From positions 18,150-82,149 of the forward strand of contig DWWU01000033.1 of assembly GCA_019119555.1 (NCBI GenBank): a stretch of 64,000 nt of DNA, given 5' to 3'. The notes beneath the pieces were generated by a model. The model worked only from the letters and a program-made list of their open reading frames with translations, was not told where the DNA came from and did no database searches. Shown one piece after another: positions 1 to 7,722 of this stretch. The first letter of the stretch is position 1; each line of letters starts with the position of its first letter. The DNA is from Candidatus Fusicatenibacter intestinigallinarum (GTDB taxonomy: Bacteria; Bacillota; Clostridia; Lachnospirales; Lachnospiraceae). The translations under genes were made by a program, and so were the position numbers.

Positions 1-156
1 GTATGTGGCAATCTCTCATTCTGGGGACGGGATCTGACAGAACTTCCGGGATTTGAGGAGACTGTCTGCAGATATCTGGACAGGATCAGAGCGCACGGCG
101 TTCTGGCTGTGATGAGACAGATTTCAGACGGAGATGCATCATTGTTGAAGAGGTAA
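1..156 (+). CDS. C-terminal end of a tagaturonate reductase / mannitol-dehydrogenase-family protein (partial)
   Basis: The window opens inside this gene; only the last 51 codons and a TAA stop are present. The visible tail contains WGRDLTELPGFEE followed by an amphipathic helix (YLDRIRAHGVLAVMRQI), which resembles the helical C-terminal domain of long-chain mannitol dehydrogenase-type enzymes, particularly altronate oxidoreductase/tagaturonate reductase (UxaB), which reduces tagaturonate to altronate in hexuronate breakdown. The assignment rests on a short tail and on memory of that family, so it is tentative. The stop codon lies in the GTAAC edge of a solo copy of the dispersed palindrome described below. 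Confidence 0.45.
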   Translation, partial: VCGNLSFWGRDLTELPGFEETVCRYLDRIRAHGVLAVMRQISDGDASLLKR

Positions 157-180
157 CCGTTCCGCCTGCTGAACGATTAG
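153..180 (+). repeat. Degenerate solo terminal palindrome of the MPR repeat
   Basis: GTAACCGTTC..CTGCTGAACGATTA resembles the 28-bp end palindrome of the dispersed repeat (consensus arms GTAACAGTTCAGC / GCTGAACTGTTAC). It starts inside the stop codon of the upstream gene and ends about 40 bp before hisA. Confidence 0.45.
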
Positions 181-218
181 CTGCAAAGAACACTATTGGA
201 AAGAAACAGGAGGACCTT

Positions 219-989
219 ATGAAATTTCGTCCATGTATTGATATTCACAATGGGAAAGTAAAACAGATTGTCGGGGGAAGTCTCAAAGACGCAAAAGATC
301 AGGCCGTGGAAAATTTTGTCTCGGATCAGGACGCCGCTTTCTTCGCGGAGTTCTACCGGAACCTGGGAATACGCGGAGGGCATGTGATCCTGCTGAACGC
401 GAAAGACTCCATATATTATGAAGAGACAAAGCGCCAGGCGCTCAGCGCGCTTGCCGCCTTTCCGGGAGGCCTGCAGGCCGGGGGAGGCATCACAGAAAAA
501 AACGCCGCGGAGTTTCTGAACGCAGGCGCCAGTCACGTCATCGTGACTTCCTACGTTTTCCGGGACGGGCAGATCTGCTATGAGAACCTGGAAAAACTGA
601 AACACGAAGTCGGAAAGGAACATCTGACTCTGGACCTCAGCTGCCGCAGAAAAGACGGACAGTATTTCATCGTGACTGACCGCTGGCAGAAGTATACCGA
701 TGTGGCCCTGTCCCTTCCGGTCCTGCGGGAATTGTCCTCCGACTGCGATGAATTCCTGGTTCACGCGGTGGATGTGGAGGGGAAAGCCGGCGGGATCGAA
801 GTTCCTCTGGTCCGGCTTCTCTCTGAAATGGACGCCTTCCCGGTCACTTACGCCGGCGGCGTAGGAAGTTTCCGGGATCTTGAACTTCTGAAAACCGAAG
901 GAAAAGATAAAATCGATGTGACCATCGGAAGCGCCCTGGATCTCTTCGGCGGCCCGCTGCCCCTGGAGGAAGTTCTGAAGAGATGTTAG
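219..989 (+). CDS. hisA: Eukaryotic-type HisA (phosphoribosylformimino-AICAR-phosphate isomerase)
   Basis: This 256-residue (beta/alpha)8-barrel protein should catalyse the fourth step of histidine synthesis, the Amadori isomerisation of ProFAR to PRFAR. The N-terminus RPCIDIHNGKVKQIVGG carries the first catalytic Asp (D8), a second Asp lies in HAVDVEGKAGG, and phosphate-binding glycines occur in QAGGGI and TYAGGVGSF. The sequence style (IDIHNGKVKQIVGG, LNAKDS, LDLSCRRKDGQY) is that of the yeast HIS6-type subfamily rather than the usual bacterial HisA. The start at 219 is supported by AGGAGG five bases upstream. No other his gene is visible in the window, so it stands alone here. Function is well supported by family; the orphan context is simply what is seen. 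Confidence 0.88.
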   Translation: MKFRPCIDIHNGKVKQIVGGSLKDAKDQAVENFVSDQDAAFFAEFYRNLGIRGGHVILLNAKDSIYYEETKRQALSALAAFPGGLQAGGGITEKNAAEFLNAGASHVIVTSYVFRDGQICYENLEKLKHEVGKEHLTLDLSCRRKDGQYFIVTDRWQKYTDVALSLPVLRELSSDCDEFLVHAVDVEGKAGGIEVPLVRLLSEMDAFPVTYAGGVGSFRDLELLKTEGKDKIDVTIGSALDLFGGPLPLEEVLKRC

Positions 990-992
990 TAT

Positions 993-1096
993 GTTACAGT
1001 TCAGCCAGGTCTGTACATTTCCTGCGCAGACCGTATGAAAACATAGCGCCCGCGGGCATCCGGCCCGTCGCGAAGCGATTTCAATGGCCGGATACC
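993..1096 (+). repeat. MPR repeat, copy 1 (+ orientation, 3' palindrome missing)
   Basis: Contains GTTACAGTTCAGCC, the hairpin-1 region (GGTCTG..CAGACC), the linker GTATGAAAACATAGCGCC and the hairpin-2 region GGCATCCGGCC..GGCCGGATACC with the inner stem TCGCGAAGCGA. It fills the gap between the convergent ends of hisA and the MATE gene. Confidence 0.85.
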
Positions 1097-1109
1097 GCAT
1101 TCGATGTAC

Positions 1110-2465
1110 TTAATTCCGGAACGGGAAAAATTCCCCGTTCCGGTACCGTTTCAGCAGAATCAGCGCAGCGACAGACGCGATCAGCTCCGATACCGGAAAG
1201 GCAATCCAGATCCCCACAGCGCCCAGCACACGGGACAGCACAAATCCCAGCGGAACCGTGATCACCAGCTGCCGCAGCAGGGAAATCGCGAGAGACTCTC
1301 CGCCCCTTCCCAACGCCTCGAACACGCCGGAAAACACTACGCCGACTGTGGATACCAGAAAGCCCAGGGAAATCACCCGCAGCGCAGTCTCTCCCGCCGC
1401 AAGCAGTTCCGCATCCGCCTGGAACAACTGCAGAATTCCTCCCGGAATCGCAAGAGACAGAACTGTCCCGATCAGCATAAGCACCGCCGCTCCCATCAGG
1501 CAGTAGCGGATCGTCTGGCGTACCCGTCCGTACTGCCCGGCACCGTAATTATAGCCGATGATCGGCCGCATTCCCTGAACCATGCCGTTGGCCGGCATAT
1601 AAATAAACGTCTGCAGCTTGAAATAAACCCCGAGCACAGCCACATAGACCTCAGAGAAAGCCGCAAGAATTCCGTTCAGCGCGCTGACCAGAAGCGACGG
1701 CATCATCAGCATCAGTGACGACGGAATCCCGACGGAATAAATTCTTCTGATCAGCGGCCAGTTCAGTTTCAGATACCGCGGATGTATCGTCACACCCGGA
1801 TTTTTGTGAAGATACACAACGATATACAGCAAAAATGCGCCGATCTGTCCGATTACCGTCGCAATTGCCGCTCCCTGTACGCCCATTGCCGGAAATCCAA
1901 GAAGTCCGAAAATCAGAATCGGATCCAGAATAATATTGATGATACATCCGGTGGCCAGAAGAATCATCGTGGTTTTCATAGCTCCGATTCCCTGATAAAT
2001 CTTTTCCAGCGAAATCTGCAACAGACTGCCAAAGGATACGCACAGCACAATATAAGTATAATCGCAGGCATCCTCCAGCACCTGGGGGCTGCTGGTAAAA
2101 AGCTGCAGAAACGGCCGTGTGACCACAAGACCGAACAGGACGAAAATCACACAGTGGACCAGCGTAAGCGCCATTCCGATGGTCGCCGTCTCATTGGCCT
2201 TTTCCTGATTTTTCTCGCCGAGGCTGATCGAAAGGGCCGAGCTGATTCCCACACCGATGCCCACCGACACGGCCATAACGATATTCTGCAGCGGATACGC
2301 CAGCGAAACCGCCGTCAGCGCCTCTGTTCCCATCCATGATACATACATACTGTCCACAATGTTGTAAAGCGACTGTACCAGCATCGACAGCATCATCGGA
2401 AGCGACATGCTGGCCAGCAGGGATACGACCGGCTTTTCGCCCATCTTATTTTTCTGTTCTTCCAT
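1110..2465 (-). CDS. MATE family multidrug/cation efflux transporter
   Basis: This 451-residue integral membrane protein has the length and about 12 hydrophobic segments expected of MATE (NorM/DinF-like) antiporters, which expel cationic drugs or metabolites using a Na+ or H+ gradient. The first helix carries NIVDSMYVSWMGTEALTAV, a typical MATE N-terminal signature, and the two halves show the usual internal similarity (PLQNIVMAVSVGIGVG and QGMRPIIGYNYGAGQ). The ATG at 2465 follows GAGGAG. It lies downstream of a strong terminator that closes the preceding glycerophosphodiester operon, so it is probably expressed separately. The substrate cannot be told from sequence. A second, unrelated MATE gene lies at 11.4 kb. 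Confidence 0.9.
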   Translation of the reverse strand: MEEQKNKMGEKPVVSLLASMSLPMMLSMLVQSLYNIVDSMYVSWMGTEALTAVSLAYPLQNIVMAVSVGIGVGISSALSISLGEKNQEKANETATIGMALTLVHCVIFVLFGLVVTRPFLQLFTSSPQVLEDACDYTYIVLCVSFGSLLQISLEKIYQGIGAMKTTMILLATGCIINIILDPILIFGLLGFPAMGVQGAAIATVIGQIGAFLLYIVVYLHKNPGVTIHPRYLKLNWPLIRRIYSVGIPSSLMLMMPSLLVSALNGILAAFSEVYVAVLGVYFKLQTFIYMPANGMVQGMRPIIGYNYGAGQYGRVRQTIRYCLMGAAVLMLIGTVLSLAIPGGILQLFQADAELLAAGETALRVISLGFLVSTVGVVFSGVFEALGRGGESLAISLLRQLVITVPLGFVLSRVLGAVGIWIAFPVSELIASVAALILLKRYRNGEFFPFRN

Positions 2466-2485
2466 TTTTCTGCTCCTCTTTTCCG

Positions 2486-2536
2486 CAAAAAAACCATACC
2501 GCTCTGTTTGATGCTGAAACAGAAAAACCGGTATGG
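2486..2536 (-). terminator. Rho-independent terminator of the GDPD-HAD genes
   Basis: On the - strand CCATACCGG and CGGTATGG form a stem, with an inner CTGTTT/AAACAG pairing, followed immediately by a run of seven T. It lies after the HAD gene stop and before the MATE start. Confidence 0.8.
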
Positions 2537-2563
2537 CTCTTAATTGCTGAATTTTAAATTTGA

Positions 2564-2574
2564 TGTACGGTACA
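2564..2574 (-). promoter_or_regulatory. Short palindrome upstream of the MATE gene, possible operator
   Basis: TGTACGGTACA is a perfect 11-bp palindrome (odd centre) with AT-rich flanks, about 100 bp upstream of the MATE start and before the terminator. A role as an efflux-pump operator is only a guess; no regulator gene is adjacent. Confidence 0.25.
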
Positions 2575-2613
2575 AGGTTATCATATCCCGCACGTTACGT
2601 CAAGTGGCAGCTT

Positions 2614-3408
2614 TCACTCTTTCCACTTCCGATACAGTTCGGCAATCGATGGAAAAATATAATCCGGAGGAAACTCCGCTTCCTCCGCCTCCTCCGCTGT
2701 CGCTTCTCCGGTCAGAACCAGCGCCGTCTCCACACCGGCATTATGACCGCAGAGAATATCCGTATACAGGCGATCTCCGACGACCAGAGTCTCCTCTCTG
2801 GTAAACCGGTTCTGGCGAAGTGCAAATTCCACCATTGCAGTCTCCGGTTTTCCGATAAAATAGGGCATCCGCTTCACCGCATGCTCCAGCATCTCACAGA
2901 TGGATCCGCAGTCCGGCACATAGCCGAATTCTACCGGGCAGACGAAGTCCGGATTAGTTGCAAGATAGTCTACCTTCGGGTTCATCAGAATCCGGCAGGT
3001 ATCCGCCAGCTTTTCATAAGTCAGCTGGTTATCATAGGAAACCAGTACACAGGTGATTCCCTCGTCCTCCCAGTCCGTGGTCACGCGGATGCCGCTGCGC
3101 TTCAGCTCCCGCAGAAAAGAACGGGTTCCCAGCACATAAATCAGTTCCCCGCTGTGATGCTGTTTCAGATACTGAACCGTCGCATAGGAGGCAGTGATAA
3201 AGTTGGAGTAGTCCGACGGAATTCCCAGCTTCTGAAAGGATTTGATATAGTCGGAAATACTTTTCGTCGCGTTGTTTGTGATAAAGACAAACTGTCCGCC
3301 GCTGTCCTTCAGATCGGCCAGAAACTCCCGGGTTCCGCCGATCAGCTGTTCTCCCTTGCAGACCGTTCCGTCAATGTCCAGCAGGAACAGCTTTTTGTCT
3401 CTCAGCAT
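2614..3408 (-). CDS. HAD-IIA (NagD-like) sugar/glycerol phosphatase
   Basis: A 264-residue haloacid-dehalogenase phosphatase of subclass IIA. Motif I is LLDIDGTVCKG (nucleophile and acid/base Asp), motif II FITNNATKS, and motif III VVGDRLYTDILCG; the large C2 cap lies between motifs II and III. Members dephosphorylate small phosphoesters such as glycerol-3-phosphate, phosphoglycolate, p-nitrophenyl phosphate or nucleotides. Its start overlaps the end of the GDPD gene by 7 bp, so the two are co-translated. Together with the sugar-phosphate ABC transporter upstream this suggests, by inference, that it removes phosphate from glycerol-3-phosphate or a related product. A terminator follows. Family certain, substrate inferred. 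Confidence 0.85.
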   Translation of the reverse strand: MLRDKKLFLLDIDGTVCKGEQLIGGTREFLADLKDSGGQFVFITNNATKSISDYIKSFQKLGIPSDYSNFITASYATVQYLKQHHSGELIYVLGTRSFLRELKRSGIRVTTDWEDEGITCVLVSYDNQLTYEKLADTCRILMNPKVDYLATNPDFVCPVEFGYVPDCGSICEMLEHAVKRMPYFIGKPETAMVEFALRQNRFTREETLVVGDRLYTDILCGHNAGVETALVLTGEATAEEAEEAEFPPDYIFPSIAELYRKWKE

Positions 3409-4148
3409 TCTCCACGCTCCGCTTCACTTCTCGCTTCCAGACCCCGGTCCGGATAGTTGGTGATCACAGCGTCCACGCCTTCGTCGATCAGCCAGCGGAT
3501 CTGATCCTTATCGTTGACCGTCCAGACACGCAGGGCGATTCCGCTCTCCTTGTATTCTTTCAGAAAATCTGCCATTTTTACATGGAACAGCGCCGGATGC
3601 AGACCTTTGATTCCCGTATTTTTCGTATACTCCGCTACGTTCAGCATCACGTCGCCGATCAGATAGGCCGTCTCCGCTTCCGGAGCAAGTTCCCTGATTT
3701 TCTGCACGCTGTAATGATTGAAGGAAGAATAGATGATGCGGTCCTCCATTCCCTCTTCTTTTACCAGATCAAGAACCTTCTTCTCGATCTCCGGATACCA
3801 GAAAATTCCCGTCTTCAGTTCGATATTGATCTCCATATGTCCCGGCTTCACAAGTTCCAGAACCTCTCTGAGCGTAGGGATTTTTACATCGGGATACTGT
3901 TCAAAATGATTGGACACGGAAAAGCTCTTCAGTTCTTCCAGCGTATAATCTCTGACGGCTCCTTTCCCGTTGCTGACACGGTCGATGGTTTCATCATGAA
4001 TGACAACCAGTTCTCCGTCCTTTGTCAGCTGAACGTCCAGCTCAATTCCGTCTGCCCCCTGCTCCATCGCCAGACGGAACGCCTCCAGTGTGTTTTCCGG
4101 AGCGTATGCGCTCGCTCCTCTGTGTGCAAAAATTTTTACTTTTTTCAT
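3402..4148 (-). CDS. Glycerophosphodiester phosphodiesterase, cytoplasmic
   Basis: This 248-residue TIM-barrel enzyme hydrolyses glycerophosphodiesters to sn-glycerol-3-phosphate and an alcohol. The start KIFAHRGASAYAPENTLEAF holds the HRG catalytic histidine, ELDVQLTKDGELVVIHD the metal-binding Glu/Asp and second catalytic His, and INIELKTG the third acidic cluster. No signal peptide is present, so it acts in the cytoplasm (UgpQ-like). I chose the ATG at 4148, preceded by GGGAGG, over an in-frame ATG 183 bp further upstream because the homology begins exactly at 4148. It lies behind a UgpB/A/E/C-type transporter and overlaps the HAD phosphatase gene, forming a uptake-hydrolysis-dephosphorylation unit. 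Confidence 0.92.
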   Translation of the reverse strand: MKKVKIFAHRGASAYAPENTLEAFRLAMEQGADGIELDVQLTKDGELVVIHDETIDRVSNGKGAVRDYTLEELKSFSVSNHFEQYPDVKIPTLREVLELVKPGHMEINIELKTGIFWYPEIEKKVLDLVKEEGMEDRIIYSSFNHYSVQKIRELAPEAETAYLIGDVMLNVAEYTKNTGIKGLHPALFHVKMADFLKEYKESGIALRVWTVNDKDQIRWLIDEGVDAVITNYPDRGLEARSEAERGEC

Positions 4149-4264
4149 AGGTTTCTCCCTCCCATCGTTTTTCTTCACTGCCAGACATATATTTTTACAG
4201 GCAAAAGCGTGCCGGAAACCTTTCAGCTTCCATAATATGTTCCGCGGCAGATAATCATCCTGCC

Positions 4265-4296
4265 GTGTGTTTGAAACACACCCTACTGCTATTATA
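4265..4296 (-). promoter_or_regulatory. Candidate promoter -10 and palindrome before the GDPD gene
   Basis: On the - strand a TATAAT (4291-4296) is followed by a perfect palindrome GTGTGTTTCAAACACAC (4265-4281) about where transcription would start. No good -35 is seen. The palindrome could be an operator or a leader hairpin, giving the GDPD-HAD pair its own control. Confidence 0.4.
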
Positions 4297-4409
4297 GAAG
4301 ATTTCCTGAAATTTTCCAGACACGCCTTCAAAATTATATTTACTTTTTCCGCTCTCTGAAAACGATTCTTTCAGGATCAACCTTCAGAAAGCCGCTTACA
4401 GTCAGAAAA

Positions 4410-5840
4410 TCAGCCGTTGACAAGATTGTATTCTTCGATCGTATCATTAATCTCGCTTGCCATATTTTCAACTGCTTCTTCCGGAGTCACATTGCCGTTC
4501 AGCATATCTTCGATCTGAGTCTCAACGATCTGACGGGATTCCGGGAATACGCTCAGCAGTGCGCCTGCATATTCCGGCGCGGAATCATGCAGCTGATCCA
4601 GCGCGGTCTGGAACTGCGGATACTGCGCGATGTTATCCTTAAATACCTGCTCATCCTGTGCTGCAGTTACAATCGGGAAATAACCGGTCTGTGCGTTCCA
4701 GTATGCCTGAGATTCCGGAGAAATCAGGAACTTGATAAATTTCCAGGTAGCTGCTGCCTTTGTCTCGTCATTGTTGTTCAGCGCCCACAGAGAAGCTCCT
4801 CCGATGGAAACGCCGCCCTCATCGTCCGGGCTGACTGCCGGATAATATGCAGTTCCCACTTCAAAGTTTCCGCCGCTGTCCTGCAGTACCTGCTTCAGGG
4901 ACGCTGTGGATCCGAGCATCATCGCTGCCTTTCCGGAGGTAAAGTCTGTGGTTGCGGTATCGCTTCCGGAACGTCCCACATTCGGAGCGTATCCCTGCTG
5001 ATACAGGTCATACCATGCATTCAGAATGTTCAGCCCGCCGCCGTTTTCATCGAAAACAACCTTGGTTGCTGCCGCTTCACGTCCGTTGCCGTTGTCTACC
5101 ATATCCAGTCCCTGTTTGCAGAGGAACTGTTCAAAATACCATCCGTAAATACTGATGGCGAGAACTTCCTGCGCGCCGCCTTGATTCATCAGAGCGTCGC
5201 CTACTTCTGCAATCTCCGGAAGGCTGGTAGGAATCTCTGTAATTCCCGCTGCATCAAACATATCTTTGTTGTAGTACAGGAGCGGGGTAGATGAGTTAAA
5301 CGGCATGGAATACATCTTTCCGTCTTCTGTCGTGTAATATGCCGCCACGTTCGGCTCAATCTGAGAGATATCATAGCCGTCAGCATCGATCATTTCCTGC
5401 ATCGGGATAACCCATCCGGAATCGATCATAAAACGTGTTCCCAGATCGTAAATCTGTACCAGGTCAGCACCCATGTTTCCGATCTGTGCGCTTTTCAGTT
5501 TATTGATTGTATCGTCATATTCGCCCTGATAAACAGCTTCCACTGTGATACCGTCGGTATTTTCCTCATTGAATTTGTTTACCAGATAATCCATTGCCTC
5601 ACCGTTGACGCCGCCCATGGAGTGCCAGAAGGTAACTGTAGTTCCATTTGTATCCACATTGGCAAAATTGTCTGTGATCACTCCGGAACCTTCCGCTGCT
5701 CCGCTTTCAGCGGATGCGCCGGAATTGCCGGAAGCTGAGCTTCCGCCCGTTGTTCCGGAACCACTGTTGCCGCCGCAGGCCGCAAGGGAAGATACCACCA
5801 TCGCCGCAGCAAGAATTGATGCGATTACTCTTTTTTTCAT
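4410..5840 (-). CDS. Extracellular solute-binding lipoprotein of a sugar/glycerol-phosphate ABC transporter (UgpB-like)
   Basis: A 476-residue lipoprotein that captures substrate outside the membrane for the two permeases encoded upstream. The N-terminus MKKRVIASILAAAMVVSSLA is a signal peptide ending in a lipobox LAAC with Cys 22, followed by a Gly/Ser-rich linker. The mature part resembles family 1 binding proteins (TVTFWHSMGGVNGEAMDYLV; YDLGTRFMIDSGWVIPM; FTSGKAAMMLGSTASL), particularly UgpB, where FWH and the Tyr/Trp-rich cleft are typical. The ATG at 5840 after GAGGAG fits the signal peptide; the longer upstream frame is not needed. Linkage with a GDPD favours glycerol-3-phosphate or glycerophosphodiesters as ligand, but other sugars remain possible. 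Confidence 0.85.
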   Translation of the reverse strand: MKKRVIASILAAAMVVSSLAACGGNSGSGTTGGSSASGNSGASAESGAAEGSGVITDNFANVDTNGTTVTFWHSMGGVNGEAMDYLVNKFNEENTDGITVEAVYQGEYDDTINKLKSAQIGNMGADLVQIYDLGTRFMIDSGWVIPMQEMIDADGYDISQIEPNVAAYYTTEDGKMYSMPFNSSTPLLYYNKDMFDAAGITEIPTSLPEIAEVGDALMNQGGAQEVLAISIYGWYFEQFLCKQGLDMVDNGNGREAAATKVVFDENGGGLNILNAWYDLYQQGYAPNVGRSGSDTATTDFTSGKAAMMLGSTASLKQVLQDSGGNFEVGTAYYPAVSPDDEGGVSIGGASLWALNNNDETKAAATWKFIKFLISPESQAYWNAQTGYFPIVTAAQDEQVFKDNIAQYPQFQTALDQLHDSAPEYAGALLSVFPESRQIVETQIEDMLNGNVTPEEAVENMASEINDTIEEYNLVNG

Positions 5841-5933
5841 ACATTTTCTCCTCTTCTTTTTGCTCCGCCGGTCTTCCGTCCTCTCAGACACAGCCGGCAA
5901 AGCTTCTGTTATTTATTTTCCTATATGAACAGG

Positions 5934-6851
5934 TCAGCCTTTGACTGCTCCTGAGAACATTCCGCTGATCAGCTGTTTCTGTCCTACAATGAAAATCACC
6001 ATGGACGGAACAATGATCGCCACTACGCCTGCCATCATCAGTGTGATGGACTGTGCGTCAACGCTGTTCAGCATACTGATGCCGATCTGTACGGTACGCA
6101 TTTCCTCAGATCCGGTAACCAGCAGCGGCCACATATACATATTCCATGCGTTGATGAATGTGTAAACTGCCATCGCGCCGATTGCGGATTTGGTCAGCGG
6201 AATCAGAATCTTTACAATGAATCTCAGATTTCCGCAGCCGTCCAGCTTTGCTGATTCATACAGAGAAATCGGAAACGTCATATAGAACTGACGGAACAGG
6301 AAAATACCCATTGCCGAAGTCAGAGACGGAAGAATCAGGACAATATAGGTGTCCAGCAGATTCAGGCTGCTGACTGTCAGGTAATTGGAGATGATGACCG
6401 CCTCACCGGGAACCATCATGGTAGCCATTACCAGCATAAACAGTACGTTCTTTCCTTTGAATTCCAGGAAGGAAAAGGCGAACGCTGCCAGAGAACAGGT
6501 AATAATCTGTCCCAGCGTAATGCATCCCGCTACCAGGAAAGAATTCAGGATAAACCGCACCAGGGGAACCTGGGTAAACGCCCGGACATAGTTTTCAAAC
6601 GTCGGATGGGACGGAATCAGATTCATATCCATCGTAAACAATTCATCCGAAGGCATTACGGACACACTGACGGAATACAGCAGCGGGAACAGCATGAACA
6701 GTGCAAAGACAATGTTCAGAGTCACCAGTACTGCCTTACGGATTCTCTTTTTTCTCAGAGCACGGGCATTCATCATGCTGTGAAGCTTTGCAACTTCCTC
6801 TTCGCTGTATTTTCCCTGCTCCATGGTAATTGAACTGTTAATCGCGGCCAT
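5934..6851 (-). CDS. Carbohydrate ABC transporter permease (UgpE/MalG type)
   Basis: A 305-residue inner-membrane subunit with about six transmembrane segments. The cytoplasmic EAA loop SLYESAKLDGCGNLRFIVKI contacts the ATPase. The long hydrophilic N-terminus before the first segment is typical of the MalG/UgpE side. The ATG at 6851 lies two bases past the stop of the partner permease, with AAAGGAG inside the end of that gene; an in-frame ATG at 6878 lies within the upstream gene and is less likely. It forms the translocation pore with the upstream permease and works with the binding protein encoded next. Confidence 0.87.
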   Translation of the reverse strand: MAAINSSITMEQGKYSEEEVAKLHSMMNARALRKKRIRKAVLVTLNIVFALFMLFPLLYSVSVSVMPSDELFTMDMNLIPSHPTFENYVRAFTQVPLVRFILNSFLVAGCITLGQIITCSLAAFAFSFLEFKGKNVLFMLVMATMMVPGEAVIISNYLTVSSLNLLDTYIVLILPSLTSAMGIFLFRQFYMTFPISLYESAKLDGCGNLRFIVKILIPLTKSAIGAMAVYTFINAWNMYMWPLLVTGSEEMRTVQIGISMLNSVDAQSITLMMAGVVAIIVPSMVIFIVGQKQLISGMFSGAVKG

Positions 6852-6852
6852 T

Positions 6853-7722
6853 TTAATATTTGACTCCTTTCTTCTCAATCTTGAACATCACAAGCGTAAG
6901 CGCCATAATGATCAAGAACAGGACAACGGACTGTGCCGCCGCACTTCCGAACTTGTAGTTGAAGAATGCATCCCGATAGATCGAGTAAACAATAACGTTT
7001 GTGGATTCACCCGGTCCGCCGGAAGTCAGGATCTTGATCTGTCCGAAAGACTGGAACGCCTGGATAATATTGACAACCAGAGTGTAAAACATAATCGGGC
7101 TGAGTCCCGGCAGTGTCAGACGGAAGAATTTCTGAATTCCATTGGCTCCGTCCACCGAAGCACGCTCATAAATCGACTCATCGATATTTCCCAGGCCCGC
7201 CGAGAAATAAAGAAAATTGATACCGCTGTTCAGCCATGCGGTGAGAACAGCCACACAGATCAGGGCATATCTCGGATCGGCGATCCAGTTGATGTCAAGT
7301 CCGGTCAGTTTATTTAAGATACCAATGGTCGGATTCAGAATGATCTTGAAAATCATCGCCGCTCCACTGGATGCGATTGCCATCGGCAGTGCATAAGAAG
7401 TACTGAACACCCGGATTCCCGGAAATGCCTTGCTGCAGAGCACCGCTCCGATCAGTCCGATCAGCATGCTTCCGATTACCACGATCACAACAAAAACCAA
7501 AGTTACAAAAAGACTGTTATAAAACGATTCTGATGTAAGAAGATCTGTATAATTCTCCAATCCCACAAATATTTTTGCCTGTCCCAGCTTATCTGTCATA
7601 AACAGACTGAGATAAATGGTTTTCACAAAAGGATAGAAAAGGAAAACTGCAAAAACCAGAAAGCAGGGAATCAGATAAAAATACGCGCTTCTGCCTTTCA
7701 TTTTCTCCATCAACTGCTTCAT
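6853..7722 (-). CDS. Carbohydrate ABC transporter permease (UgpA/MalF type)
   Basis: A 289-residue, six-segment membrane protein of the MalF/UgpA family, without the large periplasmic insertion of E. coli MalF. The EAA loop is SIYERASVDGANGIQKFFRL. It starts within the last codons of the ATPase gene (ATGA overlap at 7719-7722) and ends just before the second permease, showing a translationally coupled operon. Substrate is inferred from context as a glycerol-phosphate compound or sugar. Confidence 0.87.
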   Translation of the reverse strand: MKQLMEKMKGRSAYFYLIPCFLVFAVFLFYPFVKTIYLSLFMTDKLGQAKIFVGLENYTDLLTSESFYNSLFVTLVFVVIVVIGSMLIGLIGAVLCSKAFPGIRVFSTSYALPMAIASSGAAMIFKIILNPTIGILNKLTGLDINWIADPRYALICVAVLTAWLNSGINFLYFSAGLGNIDESIYERASVDGANGIQKFFRLTLPGLSPIMFYTLVVNIIQAFQSFGQIKILTSGGPGESTNVIVYSIYRDAFFNYKFGSAAAQSVVLFLIIMALTLVMFKIEKKGVKY

